Shown: positions 26,213-37,083 of the stretch, one piece after another
Layout: every line of letters begins with the position of its first letter
Position numbering within the stretch: position 1 is the stretch's first letter
NCBI RefSeq assembly: GCF_029906345.1
Contig: NZ_JARYGY010000001.1
Span: forward strand, 160,851 to 224,850
Length of the DNA stretch: 64,000 bases
Reading direction: 5' to 3'
Source: Aquimarina mycalae
GTDB taxonomy: Bacteria; Bacteroidota; Bacteroidia; Flavobacteriales; Flavobacteriaceae
Notes under the pieces: model-generated
What the model saw: only the letters and a program-made list of their open reading frames with translations
Told to the model about the DNA's origin: nothing
Database searches by the model: none
Position numbers and translations under genes: made by a program

Positions 26213-29200
26213 TTAAGAATTAAGAAATTCTAATTGTGTCTTAATATTCCTTTGCAGTAACTCAATTCCTTCTACTTTATCAAAAGTGATTTGTAGGAAC
26301 TCTTTCAGTCTTCCTTCTTTATCAATTTCTATTCGATTTTCTCCAAATTGTTCTAGAGATTGATTGATTTCTGTAAGCACCTCTTCTATTACTACACCAA
26401 ACTTCTCTATTAGTTCATTAGACTGACAACATAGGATGCTATAGAACAATTGAATTTGTAATCTGAAAATATTTGTAACAGAGAAAAACTCGAAGCTGTC
26501 TTGATCATCTAAGGTTAAAATGTTTTTGAAGGTTGTTCTTATCAATTCTACAAACCTTTCATTCAGCTCTTCATTAAAATCACCATTAGTGAACTCTTCG
26601 AATTGTTCTAAAACAACCTTATACAATGCTTGTGTAGGCTCTAATACTTCTTGTCTTAAATTATCTGAGATATCACTAAACTGAGGTAATTCTTCCATAC
26701 CTTTTTCGACAGTATTTTTAGCATTCTCTATACATTCCCTATCAACAACTTCTACTTCAAATTGTATATCATGAGAAACCGAATGACTACATTTACCATT
26801 CGTAACAGTTAAGGTTACAGTAACTAGATTCTCTTCATTTACTGGTAATTTATACTCGTGTCGTGGATTCTCATCGGTTCTATTGTCTGGTAATGTGTTA
26901 TCTCCAAAATCCCAGAAATACTTGACTCCTGCTGGTAGATCAACTCCTTGAACCGTAAAGTTTACGGATGCTACAGTGTCATCATTAAAATACTTTGGTT
27001 CTGTATTTACAAAATCAAAATCTGGTTTTCTATACACAACAATTTTGGCTTCTGTGATTTGGTCATTTGCTGTGAAACTTATCTCTTTACTTTCTAATTC
27101 TTCACTTATCTGTGTCGCATCAAATAAGAATTTACCATCGACTTGCACAACTCCTCCATTAAGTCCTTCTTCTACATCCGCAGCAACGATAGCATCTCCT
27201 GGAACCACTTCGAAAGCAATTGGTGTGGTGGTATCATCAAGACAAACAAAATCTACTGGTAATCGTAAAGAAACAGGTTGTTTAGGTATGATAAACGAAA
27301 CTGGCGCGCAATCAGAACAACAATTATAAGGCAAGGCAAAATCTGCCACCACTGTATTTTCAGTTACATTATCTAACGGACGTAGCACTGCATTGCTGAA
27401 TAGGTCAAAATTTAAATTACTTACATTAAACAACGATGGATTAATTGCAGTAATCCCTGGATTTACAACTCTAGTAGGGTCAAAAGCTACTGGACTGATC
27501 GAAGGATTCACAATCTCTAAAGGGTTAATTCTAGATGTATTACTAATCGTTAATGGAGTAGATAAAATAGGATTTCGGGATAAAGAAGGTACTCTGCTTG
27601 TAGACTTACTTTTTCCTTTATACACCATTACAAAAGTTCCTCCTGGTTTTACTCCTGCTTTATGTTCTAAACCACTATGTTTTTCAACAAATTTTGACAA
27701 TAACTTTTGTGCAAGTACTTCTTCTTTTCGTTTTTGAATTTCGTCAAGTAATACTTCAATTTTTTCAGCTGCACAGCAATTGATTGATAATTGATTTAGT
27801 AATAAAGCGTACTGCTGCTCAAAACCTGCTCGGTTATAATTTGATGTTTCTGAATATAGTAAACCTGTTGTTCTTTTTTTATAGGCTTCTACTCTCTCGC
27901 ATAAGTTATCTACGGTTACCTTATAATCCCGTATTCTATCGATTTCCATTTCCTCCACACTATTAGGGATAAATTTTGTTGCCACTTTAGTAAAAGCCAG
28001 AATTTCTGCTGGTTGATTAATCGCAACTTCTTTTATTTCATCTTCCCAAGTAGAGATCTCCGGATCCTCATCTATATCTTTTTTTATAACAGCAATAATA
28101 TCTTCTGCTGAGCCTTCTGGTTTTTCTCTAAAAGCCTTGTCAATAACTTTACCTAATACATCCTCATCTTTGATTATATTATCGGCTACTACAGTATCCA
28201 CATTATATACTGTCTGGAAACCACCTATATCTCTAAATGATGCGTCTAATGCCACAGTATCTATAGAGGCTTCTAAACTAGATATAGAAGTTATTGGTGA
28301 TAATAATGCTCTTTCTGAAACAAAAGGCACTTCTGAAACGGCCTCAGATACAATAGGTGTTTCAAAACTATCAACTTTATAAAACTTATGTCTTCCTTTA
28401 TCTCTTACACTAAATCCAGAGAAAAACTTAGCCACGTTTGCATTTAAACAATTTTGTTCTGCTCTCCATGCTTTTAATACCGCATTAAGATCGTCGAATT
28501 GACATTTATATTCGGATAAGTCAAGGCTTTCTAATGTTTCATCAATGCTAAGTACTTTAATATCAAAAGCTAATCCTTTTTCGTTTTTGATAGTATCTAA
28601 GTCCTTTATTGCTGTTCGATAATCTTTACCTAAATGTCCTTCTATTCTATAGAAATCGTTTCCGTCAATATTGTAATCCAAAGGGTTTTGAATTGGATCA
28701 CTGCCTGAAAGGTTTGTACTACGATATCCTAAATTCTGATCTTCTTCGTATTTTTTAGTTTTCTGATAATTCCAATTCTCTATAAGGTTTTTAGAGGTGC
28801 TATAATAGTAAGGTATTGATCGTTTACTTAAGGATGTATTATAATCCATAGATGGAGTAACTTTGATATCCGTAAAAGCAGATTGTGTAATATTATATTC
28901 AGACAACATATAATGAATACGCTCTATCAAATTTCTGATTTCTTCCCATTTTTCTTTACCATTAGTAATTATGGGCGAAGGGTAAAAACAATGTCTACAG
29001 TCCAGATATTCTCCTGCAGGCGTAAGTTCTCCTAATAATAAATGTTTCGGAAATGAACTTTTATCTGGACAACAGATTACTTTTAAATCAAACAAAAGGC
29101 ATTTGATTTCATTATACGTATTTACTAAATCCTTTAATACATCATATCTATATTGAATATCTAATGGAATATTTCTAATGCTTATTTTGAATATAGAATC

Positions 29201-30055
29201 TATTCTATTATTGATAACAGATGATGTTTTTACAACTAATGAATCGGTATCCAATAAGGTTTTAAAGTCTGTAAACAACCTAGTGATTCCTGCTTTTAAA
29301 TCTGTGGTAACTGTCGTATTTTTTATAACATCCAGATAGCTGTTTTTAAGTTTAAAATAATCCGCCGTGTTCGAATTCTGTGAAATAATTGTATTTCTCG
29401 ATATACCTAGTTCATATTCGTTTTTAAGAATAACACGCTTTACAGAAATTTCAGGAAGATTAATATATTTTTTGGTATTGTTATGCTTATCAAATATGGG
29501 ATCATTTGCTTTATTGCTAATGATCTTTACATCAGTTTTGGATAATAATAAAACTCTTATTTTGGCAACTTGCTCCTCACCTTGAGTATCGCAATCAGCA
29601 GAAGTACATGGCGTTTCTTCTTTTGAATAATTTTCCAGATAAAGAACAACCACTCTATCTGCAATATCGGTTACCGTATTTAACAAAAAAGCCTCTGTCG
29701 ATTCAGATTCTTCTGTTGTTATTAACTCCTGAATATCAGTAACCCCAGTAAACTTGCTATAACTGGCATCTACATCTTTAAAAGATTTAACATGCGTATA
29801 CGTTTTTGTTAGGTACTTAATTAAATCCCCATCTGTTGTTACTGCACATCCATCAGATACGATAATTGATGTATTCTCCTCATAAGTTATATTAAGACCA
29901 CATACGATTCCTACTCCGCTTAAACAAATACGCGTTAATCTGTTCTGATCTTCGAAATAATCAATAACTGTATTAAGCTGTTCTGCCGTCAATACCTGAT
30001 CATCGACAAAAGATCGATATTGCGTTGTGATTTCTTCTAATTTTATTGTTGCCAT
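26213..30055 (-). CDS. Very large eCIS structural protein with PKD domain (Afp13 position)
   Basis: 1280 aa. The N-terminus (SFVDDQVLTAEQLNTVIDYF; RLTRICLSGVGIVCGL) belongs to a family I have seen only in Bacteroidota contractile-system loci. A Cys-containing middle follows (CCPDKSSF; CRHCFYPSP), then long helical stretches, a low-complexity linker (~840-900), Cys-rich NCCSDCAPVS, and a PKD-like domain at ~1010-1085 with YFWDFGD (Trp1048). The C-terminus is helical. The place between Afp12-like and tape-measure genes is that of the Afp fibre gene. A cage, fibre or plug component is plausible; PKD domains commonly bind surfaces or glycans. Confidence 0.75.
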   Translation of the reverse strand: MATIKLEEITTQYRSFVDDQVLTAEQLNTVIDYFEDQNRLTRICLSGVGIVCGLNITYEENTSIIVSDGCAVTTDGDLIKYLTKTYTHVKSFKDVDASYSKFTGVTDIQELITTEESESTEAFLLNTVTDIADRVVVLYLENYSKEETPCTSADCDTQGEEQVAKIRVLLLSKTDVKIISNKANDPIFDKHNNTKKYINLPEISVKRVILKNEYELGISRNTIISQNSNTADYFKLKNSYLDVIKNTTVTTDLKAGITRLFTDFKTLLDTDSLVVKTSSVINNRIDSIFKISIRNIPLDIQYRYDVLKDLVNTYNEIKCLLFDLKVICCPDKSSFPKHLLLGELTPAGEYLDCRHCFYPSPIITNGKEKWEEIRNLIERIHYMLSEYNITQSAFTDIKVTPSMDYNTSLSKRSIPYYYSTSKNLIENWNYQKTKKYEEDQNLGYRSTNLSGSDPIQNPLDYNIDGNDFYRIEGHLGKDYRTAIKDLDTIKNEKGLAFDIKVLSIDETLESLDLSEYKCQFDDLNAVLKAWRAEQNCLNANVAKFFSGFSVRDKGRHKFYKVDSFETPIVSEAVSEVPFVSERALLSPITSISSLEASIDTVALDASFRDIGGFQTVYNVDTVVADNIIKDEDVLGKVIDKAFREKPEGSAEDIIAVIKKDIDEDPEISTWEDEIKEVAINQPAEILAFTKVATKFIPNSVEEMEIDRIRDYKVTVDNLCERVEAYKKRTTGLLYSETSNYNRAGFEQQYALLLNQLSINCCAAEKIEVLLDEIQKRKEEVLAQKLLSKFVEKHSGLEHKAGVKPGGTFVMVYKGKSKSTSRVPSLSRNPILSTPLTISNTSRINPLEIVNPSISPVAFDPTRVVNPGITAINPSLFNVSNLNFDLFSNAVLRPLDNVTENTVVADFALPYNCCSDCAPVSFIIPKQPVSLRLPVDFVCLDDTTTPIAFEVVPGDAIVAADVEEGLNGGVVQVDGKFLFDATQISEELESKEISFTANDQITEAKIVVYRKPDFDFVNTEPKYFNDDTVASVNFTVQGVDLPAGVKYFWDFGDNTLPDNRTDENPRHEYKLPVNEENLVTVTLTVTNGKCSHSVSHDIQFEVEVVDRECIENAKNTVEKGMEELPQFSDISDNLRQEVLEPTQALYKVVLEQFEEFTNGDFNEELNERFVELIRTTFKNILTLDDQDSFEFFSVTNIFRLQIQLFYSILCCQSNELIEKFGVVIEEVLTEINQSLEQFGENRIEIDKEGRLKEFLQITFDKVEGIELLQRNIKTQLEFLNS

Positions 30056-30070
30056 GACTTTTCTTCTTTT

Positions 30071-32884
30071 TTAAAGGTTGCCAATATTTGTTCTTCCTAA
30101 TATTATTTTGTTTCCTGTTTCTTCGGTATTATCATTATCACAATCATGTAGTTTTCCTGTATGATAAATAGTATGCGCATTATTCATACATCTAATCAAT
30201 TCATTTACTACTGTTCTGTAATTTTCTATATCTTCTTTACTACTTATACTAGTATCGCAATGCAATTGTTCTAAAAAGGTTTTGTATTTCTCTTGTATAT
30301 TAAGCATATCATTCTCTTCATCGGGAACTAGTCCTTTTGGATATCCTACCCAACATATTTTTGCCAACACATGCGCTGGAAGTTCCTCGCGAATAAGCTG
30401 CTCTGCAAATCTTCTAAAATCTTTATTCCCAAATCTTTGAGTCCATCCAGGTAGTATTATCGAAACTCTAAAAGAGTATGGATCTACGGGATCGCAAGAT
30501 GTACATTCAGCATCTAAACAGGTGGGCATAAAATCTTGCGGGGCTGCATCAGGTAATAACTGATCAGGGATCTCTGCATCGAATTGATTAAGGTTATTAG
30601 TATCAGGACGTAGTAGAATATGTTCTATGATATACATTCCTTCATCAGCACTAATATCTTTTATAAGTTGTATTAAAGTATTTCTTGCTTCAATAGCTTC
30701 TTCTTCTGTATCTGTAAAAGCAATTCTTCTGGCAATTATCCAATCTTCATTTTCGGGATCTACAATATTTGGATTAATCAAATTAAAGTACGTTTGTGTA
30801 CCATCTTCTGTTAATTTGAAATCGTAATTGTCAGCATTTTTAGCTAGATAATAAGCCAAAAAAAGCTCTTCAAATGCATCCGCCAGATTATGATAATGTT
30901 TACTCGATGATAGTAATACCTGATTGTCATTTTTTATTCTCCATCGATACTCAATCACATCATCGTCATCTGATTCTTCATACACTTCTAAAAACTCGGT
31001 AGCTAGATCCCTTCTTTTATAATCCAGTACTCCTAAAAGCTTTGATATTCTTTTTTGTACTCCTGAAACGTTAGAAGTATCCCAGATACCATTATCATCG
31101 GTAGTAGTTTGTGGATGGCAATAATTAAATCCTAATCCACGTGCACAACTTATTTCCTTGTAGTCTTTTAAAAAGCTAAGTTTTGCTCTTAAAATTTCAT
31201 CATTTGCATTGTCGTTGTCACCGTACAGCAACTTCATAATAAAGACGTAATCACCAAAACGTTCAGAAAATCTACTAATTAGATGATCCAGAAGCTTATT
31301 TCGTCTTTCATAAAAAATTTCATTACTTGTTTTTTCTTCTTTTACTTCGTGTATGATATTGATAATATCTTGATCATAATTATCATAGTCAGAAATTATG
31401 GTTTCAATATCTGTGATATCTTCTACCTGTTGTGTGTAATAGGTTTGTTTCGCTTTTAGTTCTTCTATTTCAGAAAGTATATCATTATCGATATATAGTT
31501 TTTTAAGATTTTCATCTACCGACAATAAATCTTTTACCTGAGATAAGTGTTTGAAATAATTAGCTAGTATTTGATCAAAGAATAATAGATATGCTTTTAA
31601 TTGTTTTGCCTTTGCTTTTCTCTGTTTTTTGGCATTACCAGGAAGACCAAAAGGAGAAATTCCATAGGTATCTGGAAAGTCGTTCTGAATTGTAGTATAA
31701 CTTTCTGGTGTTTGATACGTTCCTAAAGGTATTTCTACATCCTCTATACTTATTTTTTGTTGTTTCGCTTTTTCTTCAGCTTTTAATTTTGCAACATTTG
31801 CTGCTACTTTAGATTCATTAATTCCAATAGGTAATAACCCTTTGGTAAAATTGAATGTGCTTTTATCACAACGCACTGGTTTATGCCAATCTTTGACACA
31901 AATATTCCATGACCCTTCTAATCCTAGAGTGCCGTCACAATTACCAATAGAAATATCTTTGATTACGTGTACTCCTTCAATCTTCATAATCAATTGAATA
32001 ATATCAGAAAGACGCACTTCTTTTCTTAAATCGGCATTAATAAGTTCTTCTTTATCGATGAACCCTCCTTTTACGTTATCAAAATCTACACAGGCTTCAC
32101 TAAAAGGAATTGGACCTTCAAAAATTTGATCTGTAGTATATCCTTTATCAAACATCTCTTGAAGCGTATAAAAGCTAACAGAAGGTGAAAAGTAATGATC
32201 AATGGCTTGATAAATGAGCGCCAAAATGTATTCTTCATCTGCTCCTGGCACAAGATCTATATATGCGCAAATAGCAATTGGGTGTTCTTGCACAACTGTA
32301 ACATCCACAAGGTCTTCACACAGATTTCTGTTTTGATGATACAAATCTCGAACTGTATTAATAACCTCATTGGTATCAACTACTTCTTCTTCTATATCTA
32401 AAATAATATCATTAAGTCCTTTTAATCTAAAAGGAGCAGGAATGGTTTGATTTTCATCAAAAGCAGTATATGAGAGTGCTGCAGGATGTGTTTTACAATT
32501 AATATGTATGTACTGATCATGTGCTTTTATCCATGCATTTTTTACTCCTTGTACGTGCACAAATAGATTTCGATAATCGAGCGCCGTTATGGGTTTAGTA
32601 GGAAGAATATTTATTGCAGATAAAAACTGCTCGTGCATTTTAGCCTTATTATTCTCTTTTGATGCCAATAGGTTCTGAATTGGCATTTCTATACGTTGCG
32701 AAAGGTCTGTAATAGCATATGATATCATTTCTAATATAGTTACGCCTGGATCATGAACATTATAGTCTGTCCAAAGTTTACTTCCAATCTTTTCTATATA
32801 GTCAACACCAACCTCTCTCAGATACTCATAATCAAGATCGTCTCCTCTATTTACATTTTTTGGTATAGATATCGTTTCTTTCAT
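30071..32884 (-). CDS. eCIS baseplate protein (Afp12/gp7-like)
   Basis: 937 aa. It follows the gp6/J-like gene, the invariant place of Afp12. The N-terminus contains YNVHDPGVTILEMISYAITD, a motif shared by baseplate J/Afp11-12 proteins, and ALDYRNLFVHVQGVKNAW. The C-terminal part contains YIIEHILLRP and FSVRVSIILPGW-type sequence (FRVSIILPGWTQRFGNKDF) typical of Bacteroidota Afp12 homologues. Expected role is a baseplate wedge subunit with Afp11. The size is large, which may reflect cage-like extensions as reported for AlgoCIS; that is an inference. Confidence 0.88.
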   Translation of the reverse strand: MKETISIPKNVNRGDDLDYEYLREVGVDYIEKIGSKLWTDYNVHDPGVTILEMISYAITDLSQRIEMPIQNLLASKENNKAKMHEQFLSAINILPTKPITALDYRNLFVHVQGVKNAWIKAHDQYIHINCKTHPAALSYTAFDENQTIPAPFRLKGLNDIILDIEEEVVDTNEVINTVRDLYHQNRNLCEDLVDVTVVQEHPIAICAYIDLVPGADEEYILALIYQAIDHYFSPSVSFYTLQEMFDKGYTTDQIFEGPIPFSEACVDFDNVKGGFIDKEELINADLRKEVRLSDIIQLIMKIEGVHVIKDISIGNCDGTLGLEGSWNICVKDWHKPVRCDKSTFNFTKGLLPIGINESKVAANVAKLKAEEKAKQQKISIEDVEIPLGTYQTPESYTTIQNDFPDTYGISPFGLPGNAKKQRKAKAKQLKAYLLFFDQILANYFKHLSQVKDLLSVDENLKKLYIDNDILSEIEELKAKQTYYTQQVEDITDIETIISDYDNYDQDIINIIHEVKEEKTSNEIFYERRNKLLDHLISRFSERFGDYVFIMKLLYGDNDNANDEILRAKLSFLKDYKEISCARGLGFNYCHPQTTTDDNGIWDTSNVSGVQKRISKLLGVLDYKRRDLATEFLEVYEESDDDDVIEYRWRIKNDNQVLLSSSKHYHNLADAFEELFLAYYLAKNADNYDFKLTEDGTQTYFNLINPNIVDPENEDWIIARRIAFTDTEEEAIEARNTLIQLIKDISADEGMYIIEHILLRPDTNNLNQFDAEIPDQLLPDAAPQDFMPTCLDAECTSCDPVDPYSFRVSIILPGWTQRFGNKDFRRFAEQLIREELPAHVLAKICWVGYPKGLVPDEENDMLNIQEKYKTFLEQLHCDTSISSKEDIENYRTVVNELIRCMNNAHTIYHTGKLHDCDNDNTEETGNKIILGRTNIGNL

Positions 32885-32995
32885 CTGTTGTTTATTATTG
32901 TTTTAGAGGTTAGATGGAATCTTTGACAATTAAAACAATCGTTATTCTCTATTCTTAAAGATTTTTTTAATTGTATTGGTTTCATCTGTTTCTTT

Positions 32996-35900
32996 TTATT
33001 CGCCTGATGTTAATACTGTACATCCTTCGTCTGCTGTAACCACATCTATAATATGATTAGTAAACTTCACCGAAGTAAGAATCACTTTTGCACTTGATGG
33101 TATTACTTTTTTGACAGAAGAGAATATCTTTATACCTGTATTGGTAACTCCTGTTTCTTGTTGCAACTGAAAATCAGCTATGTAATCCACATACTCCAGT
33201 TTTTCTATATAGTTAATCACCATACTTTCATGTAAGGTTATCCCAAAATCAATAATAGAAGTCTCTTCAAAAGCCCAAGGAGCTAGTAATTTTGCTATAT
33301 CCTTCTGCAATTGTGTTGAGTAAAAATTCTCATCTTTTCCTTCATAAAATTTTGCTTTCAGGATTACTTTTACCTCTTTATAGATAGGATTGATTACCTG
33401 AGCAGAAACATGAAGGGTGTTTAACTGATTAATAAAGTCCTGAATTTCATTTCTCTTTGCTTTACTTATTCTAGGCTTATAAGGATCATAAACATTTTGG
33501 TTTATGATATTAGGAATTACTACTAACGTAACATCTCCTGGTGATAGAAAAGAAGTTAATGAAGTATGATTTAAACAATTTACTTTGTAGATATCTGGAA
33601 ACTCTTGTAAAACAAGATGTTCATAATCCCAAATTGTAATTGCTCGTTGTTTGTGTCTTAATCGTTCGCTTATTCTTCGATAAAACTCTTTATCAGTTTC
33701 TTCTGGTTTTCCGTCAAACGAACCATATTCTTGTGTTGCTCCTTTTACATTCGCTAATCGTTCTACCAATTTTGAAATAGTTCCAGCAGGAATACCATAT
33801 TGAAGATGGCTTACATCATTCTCGTTATTTTCAAACCTAGCCAATACAGCTTGCGACTTTATGTCTATCAGTTGACTTACTGTATCAAAATCTCTTGGAT
33901 TATCTATTTTAAGCCAGAAATATCCAGAAGGTAATTTTGTGTTTTCCTGAGTTGCTTGTTTTGGGATAGAAAATTTTACAATTCCTGATCGCAAAAAGTT
34001 ATCTGTATTGTTTGCTAAAATATAATCTGCATTTAAGGATAACCACTCGTTATCACATAGTATTGACCATTCTAACTTTTCTCCTTCAATAAAATCATTG
34101 GTTGTTTCTGGGTTTTCGCTTCCTTCTAATGTTTGAATCAATAAAGAAACACTTTGAAGGTTTTCTGCATTTTCTAAGGCAATAAATAGAGATCCATTTT
34201 TATATGTGGGTAATAATTTGATTACTCTATTTGTAGTTGCTAATACCGAAGTGTTCTTTAATTCTTTATCTTCTTCAGACACGCCAAATGGATGTTCATG
34301 AAACAATTTTACATTGTTGTCTTCTGTACTTGCTTGCGCATCATACCCAACTTTTATCGTTTCTATTTGTGGTGTATAGGGTGCATTAGGGATTAATGTA
34401 TTAGATACATTTTCTTTTGATAATGCTACAGAAAAAATTCTAGGAAACAAATCATGTAAAAATGATTGATTAAGAATGAGTTTTACAAATCCTTTTTTTA
34501 CTGCTGCAGTAAATTTTTCTTTAGGAGGTTGTTTTGTTTGAGACACAAAACTATCTCTACCAAACTGACTAAATGGACTAAACGGTTTAAATTGACCAAA
34601 TGGTTTGACAGAAAAGTCAAAAAAGTCTTTATTTCCAGGTTTTGTGGTTGCAGTTTTTGTGATTTCAATACTACTTGTATCACGGTTAGCAGCGCTGAAC
34701 AAAAGGTGATTAAGATCTTTAGAATCCCAAACTCCATTATCTAGTACTTGTACTTCGGCAGTAAAGTGATTTTCGTTATCCACAATTGGAACTAGATTTT
34801 TAGGATTACCTATAGCTCCATTTTCGTTTAGAGTTAAAGTATACCGATCTTTACTTATAGATTTTACAAACTCTGTGCGATAAGCTGTATAATTATCCTC
34901 TAAGTTTGGTTTGTCTTTCCAATCAAAATCTATATTTATTTTAGTCCAATTCTTATCTAATGCTTCTGGTAACCCTATAAAAAAATTAGATCCTTTTTTA
35001 GGCTGTGGACCAAATGGATAAAATGGTTTAGAAGCATCTAAAACTCCCAAATCGTTCTCTACTGTGATATCTTGAATAGCATCAATAGAAACGTTTATCG
35101 TTATATTATCTACTACTGTATTAGAAAACAATTGCTGAAACCTATGTCCTTTATCATCGGTTGTACTGTTTTTAATGACAAATCTTACAACTGGATCCGC
35201 TGTATCATAAGGTTCTAGTAGTACTTCTTTATTATATCCAATTACTGGATCCAAACCTTCATTAAGTTCTACTACCAATTTTAGCTCTCCAGAAACTATA
35301 GCAGAATCACTAGGTAAAATTGTCCCTTCAATCCATTCTTTTTCTCCACTAAAAAAAACAGCTACAGCATCTGGAAAGTCATTAACATTAATTGTAGAAG
35401 TTTTAAAAGGACTAAGCTCACAGGTAAATGTAATCGTTCTTTTTCCTTCTTTTAGTAATAAAACTGGTGAGGATAATCCAAATCCTGTTTTCGCAAAAGG
35501 AAGATCGGGATATGCCTCTGAATCTTGCGTTGCTCCTGGAGTATCTGTTGGATACCCAAATGGCCACCATCTAATTTCATCTTCTGGAAAATCTTCTCCA
35601 ATTCCATCATAGGAATTTGCAACAAAAGCACTTTTAATTCCAACTCCTTCTTCATGAAACACATTACGTAAAGAAGCAACCGAAGTTTTATTTACAATAA
35701 TCTCTTCCTGTGTTTTATAAATACGTTTTGTTCCGTTTTTATCTTTTCCTCCATCTAAGGAAGTTTTCTCTTCTATTCTTACTTCTGTTGAGTTTTTTGC
35801 GAGCTCAAAAAGTATATGCACTTTATCCTCTACTGGAGCCTTATTATCAAGTTTTAAAACTTCTTTATAATAAAAATCTAGATGCTTTTTTGATAAACTA

Positions 35901-36265
35901 TTTAATCGTTCTTGAGAAAAAGAAGTTAACTTCAGAAAAGCTGCAAAAAGGGTAAGATGTGGTTCTATATTTTTTTCTAATGTACTTGTATCAGAAGGTT
36001 TCTCAAGGTTTTTGAGTTTTTCTACGAAATCTGCGATCTCATTTTCTTTAATAAAGAAATTGCTCCAATCTCCAGAAATCGTATTTGTTTCTGTATTAAA
36101 ATAATTTACTTTTTCAGAAAACCTGAGTGCAAATCGCATCCAATCTTCTGTATTCAGATCGTGCAATTGTATACTTTGGGGATCCAGTGCATCAATACAA
36201 CGTTGATTTTGAGAAGTACCATTTCTCATCAACAATAGATCGTTATGTTCGCAACTGCTACTCAT
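32996..36265 (-). CDS. eCIS baseplate J-like protein (Afp11/gp6-like)
   Basis: 1089 aa. The C-terminal third carries the baseplate J signature: QYGIPAGTISKLVERLANVK, then DKEFYRRISERLRHKQRAIT (about 860-880), DYEHLVLQEFPDIYKVNC and a terminal ring-like segment. The N-terminal region contains FAAFLKLTSFSQERLNSLSK as in other Afp11 homologues. It would form the wedge of the baseplate around the spike and join gp25 and Afp12. The gene starts 18 nt after the stop of the gp25 gene on the same strand. Confidence 0.9.
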   Translation of the reverse strand: MSSSCEHNDLLLMRNGTSQNQRCIDALDPQSIQLHDLNTEDWMRFALRFSEKVNYFNTETNTISGDWSNFFIKENEIADFVEKLKNLEKPSDTSTLEKNIEPHLTLFAAFLKLTSFSQERLNSLSKKHLDFYYKEVLKLDNKAPVEDKVHILFELAKNSTEVRIEEKTSLDGGKDKNGTKRIYKTQEEIIVNKTSVASLRNVFHEEGVGIKSAFVANSYDGIGEDFPEDEIRWWPFGYPTDTPGATQDSEAYPDLPFAKTGFGLSSPVLLLKEGKRTITFTCELSPFKTSTINVNDFPDAVAVFFSGEKEWIEGTILPSDSAIVSGELKLVVELNEGLDPVIGYNKEVLLEPYDTADPVVRFVIKNSTTDDKGHRFQQLFSNTVVDNITINVSIDAIQDITVENDLGVLDASKPFYPFGPQPKKGSNFFIGLPEALDKNWTKINIDFDWKDKPNLEDNYTAYRTEFVKSISKDRYTLTLNENGAIGNPKNLVPIVDNENHFTAEVQVLDNGVWDSKDLNHLLFSAANRDTSSIEITKTATTKPGNKDFFDFSVKPFGQFKPFSPFSQFGRDSFVSQTKQPPKEKFTAAVKKGFVKLILNQSFLHDLFPRIFSVALSKENVSNTLIPNAPYTPQIETIKVGYDAQASTEDNNVKLFHEHPFGVSEEDKELKNTSVLATTNRVIKLLPTYKNGSLFIALENAENLQSVSLLIQTLEGSENPETTNDFIEGEKLEWSILCDNEWLSLNADYILANNTDNFLRSGIVKFSIPKQATQENTKLPSGYFWLKIDNPRDFDTVSQLIDIKSQAVLARFENNENDVSHLQYGIPAGTISKLVERLANVKGATQEYGSFDGKPEETDKEFYRRISERLRHKQRAITIWDYEHLVLQEFPDIYKVNCLNHTSLTSFLSPGDVTLVVIPNIINQNVYDPYKPRISKAKRNEIQDFINQLNTLHVSAQVINPIYKEVKVILKAKFYEGKDENFYSTQLQKDIAKLLAPWAFEETSIIDFGITLHESMVINYIEKLEYVDYIADFQLQQETGVTNTGIKIFSSVKKVIPSSAKVILTSVKFTNHIIDVVTADEGCTVLTSGE

Positions 36266-36282
36266 TGTATTTTATTTTTCTG

Positions 36283-36702
36283 TTATATGTTAGTTCCTTC
36301 TTCTTTATAGAATGGAAACACCAGATTATTTCTAGCATTGGTCACTCTAATTCGATAATCAATCAGAATTAATAATTCTCCATCTAATTCGTTGGTTTGA
36401 TCAATCTGTATTTTCTCTACATCAATCCTTGGTTCATAATATAGAATGGCATTCTTGATCAATTCCTTTACAAATGTTTTTAAGGTCAGGTTTAAAGGCT
36501 TGAACAACAGTTCGTCGAGATTACATCCATAATTTGGAACCATCACCCGTTCTCCTAAACGAGTAGAAAGCAAAATTTCCAAACTACTTTTTATATCTAC
36601 CTCATCAGATAGCATTTCTACTTTTCCAGATTCTTTTCCTTCTTTATTAAACTCTGGCGGAAACGCCCAACCTGTTCCTAAAAATGATGTATTTCCTTCC
36701 AT
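36283..36702 (-). CDS. eCIS baseplate protein, GPW/gp25 family (Afp9-like)
   Basis: 139 aa, the normal gp25 size. Family motifs: FLGTGWAFPPEF near the N-terminus, the core LLSTRLGERVMVPNYGCNLD with the conserved Arg-Glu pair, and FVKELIKNAILYYEPRIDVE. In contractile systems gp25 nucleates sheath polymerisation on the baseplate. It starts 3 nt after the stop of the PAAR gene. Identity is firm. Confidence 0.96.
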   Translation of the reverse strand: MEGNTSFLGTGWAFPPEFNKEGKESGKVEMLSDEVDIKSSLEILLSTRLGERVMVPNYGCNLDELLFKPLNLTLKTFVKELIKNAILYYEPRIDVEKIQIDQTNELDGELLILIDYRIRVTNARNNLVFPFYKEEGTNI

Positions 36703-36704
36703 AA

Positions 36705-36995
36705 TTAACCTCCTATTAATACTGTAGGTAACCCTAAAATTATTGTTCCTCCATGCGCTGTACTATCTCCCATTCTTGCTGCTGGCATTCCACCAATCAT
36801 TACGGTTCCGGAGCCCACAATTATAGTATCTGGCGGTCCAACACAAGTTGCCATATCTCCTACTCTTGCAGCTGGTAATCCGCCAATTAATACGGTAGGC
36901 TCTCCAGCTGGAAGTATTGGACCTCCAACATGAGGTACTACTCCTGTTACCATTGGACATACATGCATATCTGTTATTCTTGCTGCTGGTGGCAT
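36705..36995 (-). CDS. PAAR-repeat spike tip protein (Afp10-like)
   Basis: 96 aa built of PAAR motifs: MPPAARITD at the start, GGLPAARVGDMATC in the middle and GGMPAARMGDSTAHGG near the end, with conserved His and Cys positions for a metal ion. It should cap the VgrG/gp5-like trimer and form the sharp tip. There is no fused effector domain. It lies between the spike and gp25 genes. Confidence 0.97.
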   Translation of the reverse strand: MPPAARITDMHVCPMVTGVVPHVGGPILPAGEPTVLIGGLPAARVGDMATCVGPPDTIIVGSGTVMIGGMPAARMGDSTAHGGTIILGLPTVLIGG

Positions 36996-37083
36996 TTTGT
37001 TTTGCTTTTTGGTGTTCCTAATGATTTTTTCGTTTGTTAAACTCTAAATTCATTAGGTCGGGCTATACACTATATCTTTTATC

